A stretch of DNA of 64,000 nucleotides from GCA-2705995 sp048267965 (lineage in GTDB: Bacteria > Bacteroidota > Bacteroidia > Flavobacteriales_G > Salibacteraceae): contig JBLWWK010000010.1 in assembly GCA_048267965.1 (NCBI GenBank), forward strand, positions 1 to 64,000. The letters run 5' to 3'. Positions 26,431 to 35,949 of the stretch are shown piece after piece. Each line of letters starts with the position of its first letter. Within the stretch, counting starts at the first letter, position 1. The notes beneath the pieces were generated by a model. It was not told the DNA's origin. It did no database searches and worked only from the letters and a program-made list of their open reading frames with translations. A program made the position numbers and the translations under genes.

Positions 26431-27282
26431 CTACGGCTCGTAACTTCCGCGTAAAGTACCCGTTATTAAGCTTTTCTTTATCGCTTCTGAAGGAACCATT
26501 GTATACTGAGAAGGTGTTAATGTAATGGTGTCTGTTAAACAATAAACGGTGAACTCGTACATGTGTTTCGCTGGAGGATTAGGGCCTTGATAACCTTTTC
26601 CAAAATCTGAATCACCTACAACAACCGAAGAATAGCCTTGCCAGTTTTCGCCATCGAAAAGGGTATCTTTTTCTACGGGAATGTTCCATGCCGACCAGTG
26701 CCAAGCATTAGATGCATCTAAATCTCGCATCGTGATTACCAAGTAATTGGTTAAACGAGGAATGTTGTTGATTTCAATCTGAGGGTTAATGTTGGTAGAG
26801 TCAAAACCTACAAAAGCAGGCATTAAACTATCGGTTAAGAAATGCACAGAAGTTACTACGGGTGCTTCTGGAACAAAAGGAATTAAGTTGATTTGAAAAT
26901 TCTTTTCGAATTCGAATTCACCATCAGTGGTCCAAACACGAATGTTGAAAGTGTTTTTAGGTCCGTATAGAAAAGATTCTTTTGCGTGTAAGGTGTTTTT
27001 CTTGATTTCGAAAAGGTCGTTATCTGCACTTCCTGGGCCGTTAACAAACAAAAATTGGTGTTCGTCTGCAGAATTAGGGTCTAAAGCTGAAAATTCGCCA
27101 ATTTGATAACCCGCTTCGTATTTCTCTTCAAACACGGTGTTGCTGAGTAAGATATCGTACGGAGGTTTGTTTTCTACCGTAGTATCAGGTTTGGCAGGAA
27201 TAGGAGTTGCCGGGCCATCTTCGTCTCGGCAAGATGAGAAAAGAACAACACTTACTAATGCAAGAAGTAGAAGTTGTTTCAT
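26431..27282 (-). CDS. Lipoprotein with cadherin-like and PEBP (YbhB) domains
   Basis: 283 residues from ATG 27282, chosen because it gives a lipoprotein signal (MKQLLLLALVSVVLFSSC). Residues about 40-130 look like one cadherin-like repeat (PYDILLSNTVFEE, FSALDPNS, DNDLFEIKK, IRVWTTDGEFE). The C-terminal half matches the phosphatidylethanolamine-binding/YbhB fold (ITMRDLDAS, HWSAWNIP, NWQGYSS, YQGPNPPA). YbhB proteins usually stand alone, so this surface-anchored fusion is unusual. The ligand is unknown. Confidence 0.8.
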   Translation of the reverse strand: MKQLLLLALVSVVLFSSCRDEDGPATPIPAKPDTTVENKPPYDILLSNTVFEEKYEAGYQIGEFSALDPNSADEHQFLFVNGPGSADNDLFEIKKNTLHAKESFLYGPKNTFNIRVWTTDGEFEFEKNFQINLIPFVPEAPVVTSVHFLTDSLMPAFVGFDSTNINPQIEINNIPRLTNYLVITMRDLDASNAWHWSAWNIPVEKDTLFDGENWQGYSSVVVGDSDFGKGYQGPNPPAKHMYEFTVYCLTDTITLTPSQYTMVPSEAIKKSLITGTLRGSYEP

Positions 27283-27319
27283 GCTTATTTTATTTCGTGC
27301 TAATTTCATGAAAATAAAG

Positions 27320-28453
27320 CTATTTTGAAAAGTTTTCTTTTGCGGACGTAGATTCGAGGGTAAGTGCTTCAATTACAAAGGCTTTTTCGAGTGCAACACT
27401 TCTAAAAGGAGCCTCAGTAACGCCAGTAGGTTCGGTAATTCTTCGGTACCACAATTTATTTACCGAAGTAAAGTTGGCAATAAAAAATTTAAAACGGTTT
27501 TCTTTTAATTGAGTATAATCAAATTCAGCTACTTTTTGGTTGAGCATCATGAGTGCATTTCTCAGTAATAACTGATCCCAATTAACCATTTTGGGTCGAT
27601 AGAGTGACTTTAATTCGTTAACTAATAAGAGAGAAATTGTATGGGTGAAATCAGTTGAATCTATTCTACATAAGCGAGCCAAGTGATAAAGAATAATGGC
27701 TGTGTTTTGGTAGTGGGGAGCCACAATTTGAGGATGTTTTTTATGGTCGCCATTGGCTAAAATAGCTTCGATTAATTGATAGGTTGCCGTATCTGTTGAG
27801 GTAAGTTCTAACTGTTTTTCGAGCTTAAAGCTAAGCACATTGGCGTGTACGCAAATATCGAAATCGATGGGCATGTTCTTTCCAAACCAAGTAGAGTAGG
27901 CTTCAAAATTTCGGTACCTTTTAAAGGTAGAGCCAATTTTTAGCTTTCGGTTGTTAACGTGATTTTCCATGGTTTGGGCAGCATTCACAGCTTCTTGGTG
28001 AGAAAAATCTCCAGTAATAAGTAGCAATGAAGTATCGTCAAAATCATCTGGAATAGAGAATTTTTTAAACTTACTGAACAGAGAATTTGGGAAATGCTCG
28101 TTAGGTAAAGGCACCCAAAAGTTGCAGGTGTAGTTTAATTCTTTTTGGCAATAGTCGGGATAATTGCGAATTATTTTTTCTCTAATATGGTTAACTCTAA
28201 CTTTCTGTTCGCCTGTTAGTAAATGCTGATTTTGCATCAAGACAAATAGGGTAGAGGCCGAGAAAAAGATATTATCGTCTGGTCTCCAAAAAAACATCTG
28301 TTTTCTTTCAGAAGGAACCAATCCGTTGGCGTAAAATGCATCGTTTACCTGTTGAAGGTGTTCAATTTCAACAAGTAACGTATCAATCGATTGAGATCGT
28401 GTTCCTACCGATACTAGAAGCAGGGAAAGAAAAATGGAGGCTTTTTTAATCAC
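27320..28453 (-). CDS. Secreted protein with possible alpha/alpha-toroid fold
   Basis: 377 residues with an N-terminal signal peptide (ASIFLSLLLVSVGTRSQ). FSIPDDFDDTSLLLITG resembles the DDT motif of alpha/alpha-barrel (prenyltransferase-like) proteins, and the remainder is helical (YQNTAIILYHLARLC, WDQLLLRNALMML). I do not recognise a named family. The start is GTG 28453, since no suitable ATG precedes the signal peptide. A TACTTTTG -7 box lies 4 bases upstream, so any transcript would be close to leaderless. Confidence 0.7.
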   Translation of the reverse strand: MIKKASIFLSLLLVSVGTRSQSIDTLLVEIEHLQQVNDAFYANGLVPSERKQMFFWRPDDNIFFSASTLFVLMQNQHLLTGEQKVRVNHIREKIIRNYPDYCQKELNYTCNFWVPLPNEHFPNSLFSKFKKFSIPDDFDDTSLLLITGDFSHQEAVNAAQTMENHVNNRKLKIGSTFKRYRNFEAYSTWFGKNMPIDFDICVHANVLSFKLEKQLELTSTDTATYQLIEAILANGDHKKHPQIVAPHYQNTAIILYHLARLCRIDSTDFTHTISLLLVNELKSLYRPKMVNWDQLLLRNALMMLNQKVAEFDYTQLKENRFKFFIANFTSVNKLWYRRITEPTGVTEAPFRSVALEKAFVIEALTLESTSAKENFSK

Positions 28454-28457
28454 CGTT

Positions 28458-28465
28458 CAAAAGTA
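28458..28465 (-). promoter_or_regulatory. Bacteroidetes -7 box for the 27320-28453 gene
   Basis: Minus-strand TACTTTTG (plus CAAAAGTA) matches TAnnTTTG exactly and ends 4 bases before the GTG start. Confidence 0.5.
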
Positions 28466-28484
28466 GCCAGCCAATTGAGAAAAA

Positions 28485-28736
28485 CTACTTTTTATCGATT
28501 CTCTTAAAGAGGTATTTGAAATTCTGACGCGGTTCTTTGTAGCTCAACATGAGCAAAAGTAAGCCGGTTAGAAAGAAAACCTTTGTTTGGTCGAGAGGGC
28601 CTAACAAAAGTAAAGTAAGAGCAAAAAAACAAAGTTTGAAACTAAAGCCTGGGGGAAAATTTGATCTCATAGGGTTTAAAATTCGTCTTCCTGTGTGTGT
28701 TAAAAGTAAAGGCAAGTATAACATTAATAGACGCAA
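28485..28736 (-). CDS. Small hydrophobic protein, probable two-span membrane protein
   Basis: 83 residues with hydrophobic spans around FKLCFFALTLLLLGP and KVFFLTGLLLLML and a basic C-terminus (FKYLFKRIDKK). I do not recognise it. It is supported by its position between two genes and by membrane-protein composition. An overlapping plus-strand frame (28549-28746) is a less likely shadow. Confidence 0.5.
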   Translation of the reverse strand: MRLLMLYLPLLLTHTGRRILNPMRSNFPPGFSFKLCFFALTLLLLGPLDQTKVFFLTGLLLLMLSYKEPRQNFKYLFKRIDKK

Positions 28737-28827
28737 ATTATTTTGAAAAGTTTCAATTCGTGTTGAAAAATGTTAATTAACACTAAATTATACCAGCAAT
28801 ACCAAGACGGTTCTGTAACTTAAATTG

Positions 28828-28835
28828 TACTTTTG
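28828..28835 (+). promoter_or_regulatory. Bacteroidetes -7 box for the hydrolase-TetR pair
   Basis: TACTTTTG ends 12 bases before the ATG at 28848. The TTG at 28833 that would extend the frame is part of this box. Confidence 0.6.
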
Positions 28836-28847
28836 CAGCGCGAAAAA

Positions 28848-29783
28848 ATGACTAGGAAAAAAGTATATATTTTCAGTTTATTCTGCACCGTTTTTCTGTT
28901 GAGTTCTTGCTCTATTCAAGAGCTGGCCACCCACAGAGTAAACAAAGCATTGAAAAAAACAGGTGAGCAAAAAGGCGCTTTGCCAATTGACGGAGGTAGC
29001 ATGCATTACCGAATTTGTGGTGCAGGAACCGATACCGTTTTATTGGTGCATGGTTTTGGACCGTTGCCCCATTTACAATGGGAACATCAAATTGAACCTT
29101 TGGCTGAAAATGCCGTGTTGATTATTCCTGATTTGGTGTATTTCGGAGAGAGTTTTTCATCTTCTGAGCAATACTCACTCGATTTTCAAGCACAAAACCT
29201 AGCTCAATTACTTGATACTTTGTCGGTGCAAAAAGCTCATGTGGTAGGTTTGTCTTACGGTGGTATGGTAAGCATGTGGATGGCGAATTCTTACCCTGAA
29301 AAGATTGAAACACTTACGTTGGTAGATGCGCTCAACCCTTATTACAGCAAGCAAATGGCAGATTCCATTGCTCGATCTTTTAATAGAAGTCACATCACCG
29401 ATTTACTAATTCCGTCAGATGCGCAAACGGTAAAAGACATATTTTCTATCACGTATTCGAAACCGAAAAAGTATCCGAAAGTGGTTAGAAAGAAAATAGC
29501 CGAAAAGGTGTATAATCAGCAAATTGAAGATAAAAAGAAACTGATTTTTTGGCTAGAAAATAACGAGCCACAAATAGTAGGAACCGATTTAATGTTCAGT
29601 TGTGCTGTAAATTTAATTTGGGGCCAACAAGATGCCATCATCCCTGTGCAGACTGGCCATCGGTTTGCTAAGAAATATGGAGCCACCATTCACGTTTTGT
29701 CAAATACTGGCCATGTAGCCAACATAGAATCACCCGATCTCACTAACTCAATTTTGAAGACCATTATTTTCAGTGATCAATAG
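28848..29783 (+). CDS. Alpha/beta-hydrolase lipoprotein
   Basis: 311 residues. The N-terminus carries a lipoprotein signal with lipobox LLSSC. The alpha/beta-hydrolase core shows the oxyanion VHGFGP, nucleophile elbow GLSYGGM (GxSxG), acid in GQQDAIIP and catalytic His in NTGHVANIE, so the triad looks complete. An ester or lipid substrate is likely but not identifiable. The TetR regulator starts 9 bases downstream, so the two are probably cotranscribed and the regulator may respond to a lipid-like ligand. Confidence 0.85.
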   Translation: MTRKKVYIFSLFCTVFLLSSCSIQELATHRVNKALKKTGEQKGALPIDGGSMHYRICGAGTDTVLLVHGFGPLPHLQWEHQIEPLAENAVLIIPDLVYFGESFSSSEQYSLDFQAQNLAQLLDTLSVQKAHVVGLSYGGMVSMWMANSYPEKIETLTLVDALNPYYSKQMADSIARSFNRSHITDLLIPSDAQTVKDIFSITYSKPKKYPKVVRKKIAEKVYNQQIEDKKKLIFWLENNEPQIVGTDLMFSCAVNLIWGQQDAIIPVQTGHRFAKKYGATIHVLSNTGHVANIESPDLTNSILKTIIFSDQ

Positions 29784-29792
29784 TAGTAGGAT

Positions 29793-30413
29793 ATGAAGTT
29801 ACGCGATAAGATTTTAAAGTTAGCCTTAAAGCTTTTAAACGAAGAGGGTTTAAACCAGCTGAAAGTAGAAAAGATTACCGATGAGTTAGGGATTTCGAAA
29901 GGAAATTTGAATTATTACTTTCCAAAGAAAGACGATATTTTAGTGGCTCTTTTTCAAGAGTATAACTTAAGATTGTTAGATTTTGCAGCTAGCTTTAAAG
30001 TAGAAGATTTTGATATTAGAAAGTATCATTTAGCTGTTGTTGAACTGTTCTCTATAGTGAGAAAATACAGAGGTTTGGTATTTGCTTCAGCTACAAAGGC
30101 TTACCCCAAATCAGTTATCAACGAATTAAACGAGCGGTTTGAAACAAGAAATCGTTTAGTAGAATCTTTTTGGCAGGCACTTTACCAAAATGGCCTAATC
30201 ACAGAATTGCCAGAAAAAGATGAGTTGAAAATTATTATTGATCGTTTGTACATTATTTCGAATTATTGGATATTAATGTACGAGTACCACTACAAAGGGG
30301 AGATGACCTATAGAGATGCCATCGCTCATTTCTCTAAAGTGTATTTGCAAGAGCTAAGAGCTTTTGTTTCTGAAAAAGGAAAGAAAGAACTCGAAGAAGT
30401 TTTTCAGCTATAA
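29793..30413 (+). CDS. TetR/AcrR-family transcriptional regulator
   Basis: 206 residues. The N-terminal helix-turn-helix is visible in VEKITDELGISKGNLNYYF (residues about 25-43), with FPKKDDILVALF following, as in the family. The C-terminal ligand domain is helical and divergent, so the effector is unknown. It is downstream of the hydrolase lipoprotein and ends at a long hairpin shared with the convergent beta-oxidation operon. Confidence 0.9.
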   Translation: MKLRDKILKLALKLLNEEGLNQLKVEKITDELGISKGNLNYYFPKKDDILVALFQEYNLRLLDFAASFKVEDFDIRKYHLAVVELFSIVRKYRGLVFASATKAYPKSVINELNERFETRNRLVESFWQALYQNGLITELPEKDELKIIIDRLYIISNYWILMYEYHYKGEMTYRDAIAHFSKVYLQELRAFVSEKGKKELEEVFQL

Positions 30414-30419
30414 ATGTAA

Positions 30420-30449
30420 AAGGCCTTACTGAGTAATCAGTAAGGCCTT
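30420..30449. terminator. Hairpin between tetR and the beta-oxidation operon
   Basis: A 13-bp perfect stem (AAGGCCTTACTGA with TCAGTAAGGCCTT) and GTAA loop lies between two convergent genes. T runs beyond it are short on both strands, but its strength and position suit a bidirectional terminator. Confidence 0.75.
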
Positions 30450-30486
30450 CGTTTAGTTAGGCAACCAAAGGATTTCTCCTTAGCTG

Positions 30487-32286
30487 CTAAAATAAATATT
30501 TATTCGCTTGAATCATAGATTCAGCGATGTTTCTACGAGTATTTTTTATATTAAACGGGTCAACTTTTGTAAATCGTTTAATTCCCATCATCATCATTCT
30601 TAGCTCATCGCCATCGGCAAAACTCATGAGTGATTCTCTACCTGCTTTTCCAATTTTTTCTGAAGCCTGATAAATGTAAGCCTGAGCTATATCGCGGTGT
30701 AATGCTGTAGCTTCTTCTCCTTTTTTACGGGTTAATTTTTCTACACGTAATAGAGTAGATTCAGCTACATACGTTTCAATAAGCATGTCGGCAATATTCA
30801 TCAAAATCTCTTGCTCTTTGGCTAAATCCATCATTAGTTTTTGAGCAGCAGCACCGGCCACCATCAAAACAGCTTTTTTGAAATTCTTAATGTATTTATG
30901 CTGAACAGCAAAGAAATCAGTATCAGCCTCACCAAAATCTGGAATCGACATTAATTCATCGGCCACTTTTTTAGCAGGACCTAACAAATCAAGTTCGCCT
31001 TTCATCGCTTTTTTCAACATCATATCTACCGTAAGCATACGGTTGATTTCATTGGTTCCTTCAAAAATTCTGTTGATACGAGCATCACGATACGCTCTTT
31101 CTACGGGCGCTTCAGCCGAATAACCCATTCCACCGTAAATCTGAACACCCTCATCTACTACTAAATCGAGCGTTTCAGAGCCGTGCACTTTCATCATGGC
31201 GCATTCAGCAGCGTATTGCTCAATCCCTTTTAACGTAGCTTCTTCTTTACTCATGCCTTGTTCATCGAGGTAATTAATACGGTCTTCGATGTTCTGTGCA
31301 GCTCGATAAGTAGCTGATTCACAAGCGTAAGTTTCAATGGCCATTTTCGCCAATTTATCTTTAATGGCTCCGTATTTAGAAATCGGTCGGCCAAATTGGC
31401 TGCGTTCGTTTGAGTAGTTAATTGCATGATCGATAGTACCTTTACAGCCACCTAAAACAGCCGCTGCTAGCTTAATTCTACCGATGTTTAAGATGTTTAG
31501 GGCAATTTTAAAACCGCCATTTCTTTCTCCCAATAAGTTTTCGGTAGGAACCAATACATCGTTGAAGAAAACTTGACGAGTAGATGAGCCTTTAATTCCC
31601 ATTTTTTTCTCTTCGGGATTTAAAGAAACACCTTCCGTGTCGGCTTCAACAATAAATGCACTTAGATTTTCATCGTCACCAATACGAGCAAAAACAGTAT
31701 AAACACTGGCAAAACCACCGTTGGTGATCCACATTTTTTGTCCGTTAATTTTGTAGTGTTTACCGTCTTCGGTAAGTTCTGCTTTTGTTTTTCCTGAATT
31801 GGCATCAGAACCAGATCCTGGTTCGGTTAAACAATAAGCTCCTTTCCATTCTCCTGAAGCTAACTTCGGAATGTATTTTTCTTTTTGAGCTTGGGTTCCG
31901 TAATACAATATCGGAAGGGTACCAATTCCCGTATGGGCAGAAATAGCCACTGAAAAAGAATGGCCAGCGCCAGTAGCTTCAGAAGTAAGCATTCCGGTAA
32001 CAAAATTTTTACCGAAACCACCCAAATCTTCAGGAACCGAAACACCTAATAAACCCAATTCTCCAGCTTTAGTGAGAATAGAATCCATTAATCCTTCTTC
32101 TAAGGCATCAATTCTATCGAGGTTAGGAATTACTTCTTGTTCAACAAAATCTTTACACGATTGAGCAATCATTCTTTGCTCTTCGTCAAATTCTTCAGGA
32201 ATAAAAACATGGTCGGCATCAATATCGCGAATGAGAAATTCGCCACCCATGATTACTTGTTCTTTTTTTGATTCTTCTGCAGCCAT
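30487..32286 (-). CDS. Acyl-CoA dehydrogenase (beta-oxidation)
   Basis: FAD-dependent first step of fatty acid beta-oxidation. It has 599 residues from ATG 32286; a longer frame runs into the upstream thiolase. Visible motifs are YCLTEPGSGSDA, KMWITNGGFA, ERSQFGRPIS and GGMGYSAEAPVERAYRDAR, with INRIFEGTNEINR near the flavin and base-site region. The C-terminal extension after residue about 400 is like that of VLCAD/ACAD9-type enzymes. It is the last gene of the marR operon, and a Glu serves as the probable catalytic base. Confidence 0.93.
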   Translation of the reverse strand: MAAEESKKEQVIMGGEFLIRDIDADHVFIPEEFDEEQRMIAQSCKDFVEQEVIPNLDRIDALEEGLMDSILTKAGELGLLGVSVPEDLGGFGKNFVTGMLTSEATGAGHSFSVAISAHTGIGTLPILYYGTQAQKEKYIPKLASGEWKGAYCLTEPGSGSDANSGKTKAELTEDGKHYKINGQKMWITNGGFASVYTVFARIGDDENLSAFIVEADTEGVSLNPEEKKMGIKGSSTRQVFFNDVLVPTENLLGERNGGFKIALNILNIGRIKLAAAVLGGCKGTIDHAINYSNERSQFGRPISKYGAIKDKLAKMAIETYACESATYRAAQNIEDRINYLDEQGMSKEEATLKGIEQYAAECAMMKVHGSETLDLVVDEGVQIYGGMGYSAEAPVERAYRDARINRIFEGTNEINRMLTVDMMLKKAMKGELDLLGPAKKVADELMSIPDFGEADTDFFAVQHKYIKNFKKAVLMVAGAAAQKLMMDLAKEQEILMNIADMLIETYVAESTLLRVEKLTRKKGEEATALHRDIAQAYIYQASEKIGKAGRESLMSFADGDELRMMMMGIKRFTKVDPFNIKNTRRNIAESMIQANKYLF

Positions 32287-32333
32287 TTTATGTTCTTTGA
32301 TGTGAGTTAATCTAAATGTTAATAAAGAGCAGG

Positions 32334-33512
32334 TTAGTTCAGTAATTCGTAAACTCCGGCAGCGCCTTGTCCGGTTCCTACACACATGGTAACAACACCA
32401 TATTTCTTGTTTTGCCTTCTGAGTTCGTTAAACATTTGCACCGAAAGTTTTGCTCCCGTACAACCTAATGGGTGACCTAAAGCAATGGCGCCTCCGTTTA
32501 CATTCACCATGGTAGGATCCAATTCGAGTTCTCTCATCACGGCCAAAGACTGAGAAGCAAATGCTTCGTTTAGCTCAATTAAATCGATGTCGTTTTTTGA
32601 AACTCCTGCCATTTTTAAAGCGTTAGGAATGGCTTTTACCGGTCCAATTCCCATAATTCTTGGTTCAACACCAACGGTAGCGTAAGATTTTAGTTGAGCA
32701 ATAGGAGTAAGGTTGTGTCTTTTCAAGAATGCCTCACTTACCACCATTACAAAGGCAGCTCCGTCTGATGTTTGTGAAGCATTACCCGCTGTTACTGAGC
32801 CTTTAGCATCAAAAACAGGACGCAGTCTGGCTAATTTTTCAAGTGCGGTATCTCTTCTAGCCCCTTCGTCTGTATCTACGGTGTAAGTGCGCGTATCTCT
32901 CTTTCCATTTTCGTTGAGAAAAATTTCTTCTACTTCGATGGGTACAATTCCTTCTTTAAAATACCCTTTGTCGATAGCGTTAATGGCTTTCTGATGAGAA
33001 TGGAAAGCAAATTCGTCTTGATCTTCTCTTGAGACGTTAAAGTCTTTGGCTACTGCTTCAGCAGTTAATCCCATTCCCCAATACCAATCTGGGTTATGTT
33101 TAGCCACTTCTGCATTGGGCACGAGTCGCCAGCCACCAAACGGAATAGGAGACATGGTTTCAACACCACCGGCAATTATACAATCTGCAATTCCACTGTG
33201 AATTTTGGCAGATGCAATGGCTATAGTTTCTAACCCTGAAGAGCAGTAACGGTTCACCGTCATACCCGGAACTTGGTCGGTATCGAGGCTCATAAGGGAA
33301 ATCATTCTACCAATGTTTAGGCCTTGTTCAGCTTCAGGAGTTGCGTTACCTACAATAACATCGTTGATTTCGTTTCTATCTAAATCTGGAAAATCGGCTA
33401 GGAGGCCTTTAATTACTGAAGCAGCTAAATCATCAGGTCTCATAAAGCGAAATAATCCTCTAGGAGCTTTCCCAACAGCTGATCTTTTTGCGGCTACTAT
33501 ATATGCGTTCAT
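32334..33512 (-). CDS. Acetyl-CoA C-acyltransferase (thiolase)
   Basis: Final thiolytic step of beta-oxidation. It has 392 residues. The N-terminal nucleophile Cys is in VNRYCSSGLE, the C-terminal signature GHPLGCTGAK carries the His, and MCVGTGQGAAG holds the acid/base Cys. A repeat copy (32373-32381) encodes Val-Gly-Thr inside this last motif, where the protein sequence is conserved anyway. It lies between the acyl-CoA dehydrogenase (47 bases) and the multifunctional enzyme (54 bases), as part of the MarR-led operon. Confidence 0.95.
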   Translation of the reverse strand: MNAYIVAAKRSAVGKAPRGLFRFMRPDDLAASVIKGLLADFPDLDRNEINDVIVGNATPEAEQGLNIGRMISLMSLDTDQVPGMTVNRYCSSGLETIAIASAKIHSGIADCIIAGGVETMSPIPFGGWRLVPNAEVAKHNPDWYWGMGLTAEAVAKDFNVSREDQDEFAFHSHQKAINAIDKGYFKEGIVPIEVEEIFLNENGKRDTRTYTVDTDEGARRDTALEKLARLRPVFDAKGSVTAGNASQTSDGAAFVMVVSEAFLKRHNLTPIAQLKSYATVGVEPRIMGIGPVKAIPNALKMAGVSKNDIDLIELNEAFASQSLAVMRELELDPTMVNVNGGAIALGHPLGCTGAKLSVQMFNELRRQNKKYGVVTMCVGTGQGAAGVYELLN

Positions 33513-33566
33513 TTTGTTGTAATTCTTTGTTCGTAAATGAATGAGTTCGTTCAGCGCGAGCTACTT

Positions 33567-35945
33567 TTAGTTGCGTAAAACCTTGCCTGTTTTAAGAATA
33601 CTCTGAATTCTTTCGAGTGTTTTACGTTGCATACACAATTCTAGAAAGGCCTTTCTTTCTAGGTCTAGCAAGTATTGTTCGGTAACTTCTGTTCGTTCGC
33701 TTAAATCACCACCGCACAGCACGTATCCTAATTTTTCTGAAATGAGTTGATCGTGTTCAGAAATGTAGTTTCCAGACATCATCGAGTTGGCTCCTACATA
33801 AACAATTCCCAAGCCTTCTTTTCCCATTACTTTAATGTCTTTGCGCTGAATGGGGCGGGTATATCCTTTTTCGAATAAGTTGAGGGCGGCTTGCTTGGCA
33901 TAGCTTAGTTGATGCTTTCTGCTTACCACTACTTCGTCTTGTCCTTGGCGCAGATAGCCGAGTTCAAAAGCTTCGTAAGCTGAGGTAGAAACTTTGGCTT
34001 GCCCAATAGTTAAGAAACGATTGCGCAGTTGATTGGTGCGCATATCACCCTCGTGAAGGTCATCGTTGAAACGAACCGCAAATTCTTTGGTTCCGCCACC
34101 ACCTGGAATTAAACCAACTCCAAACTCTACTAATCCCATGTAGGTTTCTGCATGCGCTACTACCTTATCTGCATGCATGCTCATTTCACAGGCTCCACCA
34201 AGCGCCATATTATGCGGAGCTACCACTACTGGAATATCAGAATACCTTACACGCATCATTGCGTTTTGGAAACTTCTGATGGCAAAATCAAGTTCGTCCC
34301 ATTCTTGCTCTACTGCAAACATGAAAATCATACCTACATTGGCTCCGGCCGAGAAATTATCTCCTGTATTCGAAATCACTAAACCTTTGTAATCGGCTTC
34401 TGCCATGTCGATGGCTTTGTGAATTCCTTGAATAATCTCACTACCAATTGTGTTCATTTTGGTGTGGAATTCTAGGTTGATAATTCCATCGCCTAAATCG
34501 GTAATAGTGGTTCCTGCGTTAGACCAAAGCGTGTTATTGTGGCGAATAACGTTGAGGTCGATTATTTCGTTTTGACCTGGAATTTCACAGTATTCTTTCT
34601 GGTTTTGATTGTAGTATTTTTTTACGCCATTTTCTATGGTGTAAAACGATTCGAAACCATTTTCAACCATTTCGTATATCCATTTTGCAGGAGCTAAATT
34701 AGCTTCTTCCATTTTGGATATGGCCGCTTTTACACCTACGGCATCCCACGCTTCGAAGGGGCCTTGTTTCCAGCCAAAACCTGCTCTTAGCGCATCGTCT
34801 ACCTTGTAAATTTCATCGGCAATTTCAGGAACGCGATTCGAAACATATTGAAACAATCCGGTAAACGACTTGCGGTAAAATTCGCCCGCTTTATCTTTCC
34901 CGTTGAAAAGAATTTTCATTCTTTCTGAAAGGTTCTCAATGGGTTTAGTGGTTTCTAAGGTGGCAAAACGCACCGGTTTTTTAGGCGTATATTCTAATGA
35001 ATCTAGATCGAGAGATAGAATTTCTGATTTTCCATCTTTTTTCACCTTTTTGTAAAAACCTTGTCCACTTTTACTGCCCAACCAGTTATTATCTACCATT
35101 TTTTGGATGTAATCTGGAAGCTGGAAAAGATGGTTCGATTCATCGTTAGGTGTGTTGTCTTTTAAACCGTTAGCAACCAACACAAGCGTGTCTAACCCTA
35201 CTACATCTGCTGTTCTGAAAGTGGCCGATTTTGGTCTGCCCAAAACGGGGCCGGTAAGTTTATCAACTTCGTCTACGGTGAGCCCCATTTCTTTTACCGT
35301 ATGGAAAAGCGACATAATGCTGAATACCCCAATTCTATTAGCAATAAATGCAGGGGTGTCTTTACATTGTACGGTGGTTTTACCTAAGAATTTACTGCCG
35401 TAATCCATTAAAAATTTAACAACGGTAGGATCCGTTTTTGGCGTTGGGATAATCTCTAATAAGTTGAGATAGCGAGGCGGGTTAAAGAAGTGCGTTCCGC
35501 AGAAATGCTGTTGAAAATTTTCGCTTCTACCCTCTAACATTAAGTGAATAGGAATACCACTTGTGTTAGAAGTTATAAGAGCGTCTTTTTTTCGGTGCTT
35601 CTCGATGTTTTCGAAAACTTGCTTTTTAATATCGAGGCGCTCAATTACTACTTCAATTATCCAATCTGCAGAGCTTATCTTCGATAAATCATCGTCAAGA
35701 TTTCCGGTTTCGATGCGGTTGGCAAAAGACTTTTTGTAAATAGGCGATGGGTTGCTTTTAAGCGCTGCTTGCAACGAATCGTTTACGATTTTGTTTCTGA
35801 GCTTAGGGTTATCGCTCTCTTTGGCTTCTTTTGGCACAATATCGAGTAAGATTACCTCACAACCAATATTGGCAAAGTGGCAAGCAATGCGAGAGCCCAT
35901 AACTCCAGAACCGATTACAGCAACTTTGTTAATTGTACGTCTCAT
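33567..35945 (-). CDS. 3-hydroxyacyl-CoA dehydrogenase/enoyl-CoA hydratase fusion
   Basis: Bifunctional enzyme for the two middle steps of beta-oxidation, 792 residues. The 3-hydroxyacyl-CoA dehydrogenase part comes first (AVIGSGVMGSRIA Rossmann loop, GTHFFNPPRYLNLLEIIPT), and the crotonase-fold hydratase part is C-terminal (FSAGANVGMIF, ALGGACEMSMHAD). This order is the reverse of E. coli FadB and is the arrangement found in many Bacteroidetes. Start MRRTINKVAVIGSGV. It follows the MarR gene by 4 bases. Confidence 0.93.
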   Translation of the reverse strand: MRRTINKVAVIGSGVMGSRIACHFANIGCEVILLDIVPKEAKESDNPKLRNKIVNDSLQAALKSNPSPIYKKSFANRIETGNLDDDLSKISSADWIIEVVIERLDIKKQVFENIEKHRKKDALITSNTSGIPIHLMLEGRSENFQQHFCGTHFFNPPRYLNLLEIIPTPKTDPTVVKFLMDYGSKFLGKTTVQCKDTPAFIANRIGVFSIMSLFHTVKEMGLTVDEVDKLTGPVLGRPKSATFRTADVVGLDTLVLVANGLKDNTPNDESNHLFQLPDYIQKMVDNNWLGSKSGQGFYKKVKKDGKSEILSLDLDSLEYTPKKPVRFATLETTKPIENLSERMKILFNGKDKAGEFYRKSFTGLFQYVSNRVPEIADEIYKVDDALRAGFGWKQGPFEAWDAVGVKAAISKMEEANLAPAKWIYEMVENGFESFYTIENGVKKYYNQNQKEYCEIPGQNEIIDLNVIRHNNTLWSNAGTTITDLGDGIINLEFHTKMNTIGSEIIQGIHKAIDMAEADYKGLVISNTGDNFSAGANVGMIFMFAVEQEWDELDFAIRSFQNAMMRVRYSDIPVVVAPHNMALGGACEMSMHADKVVAHAETYMGLVEFGVGLIPGGGGTKEFAVRFNDDLHEGDMRTNQLRNRFLTIGQAKVSTSAYEAFELGYLRQGQDEVVVSRKHQLSYAKQAALNLFEKGYTRPIQRKDIKVMGKEGLGIVYVGANSMMSGNYISEHDQLISEKLGYVLCGGDLSERTEVTEQYLLDLERKAFLELCMQRKTLERIQSILKTGKVLRN

Positions 35946-35949
35946 GCAA

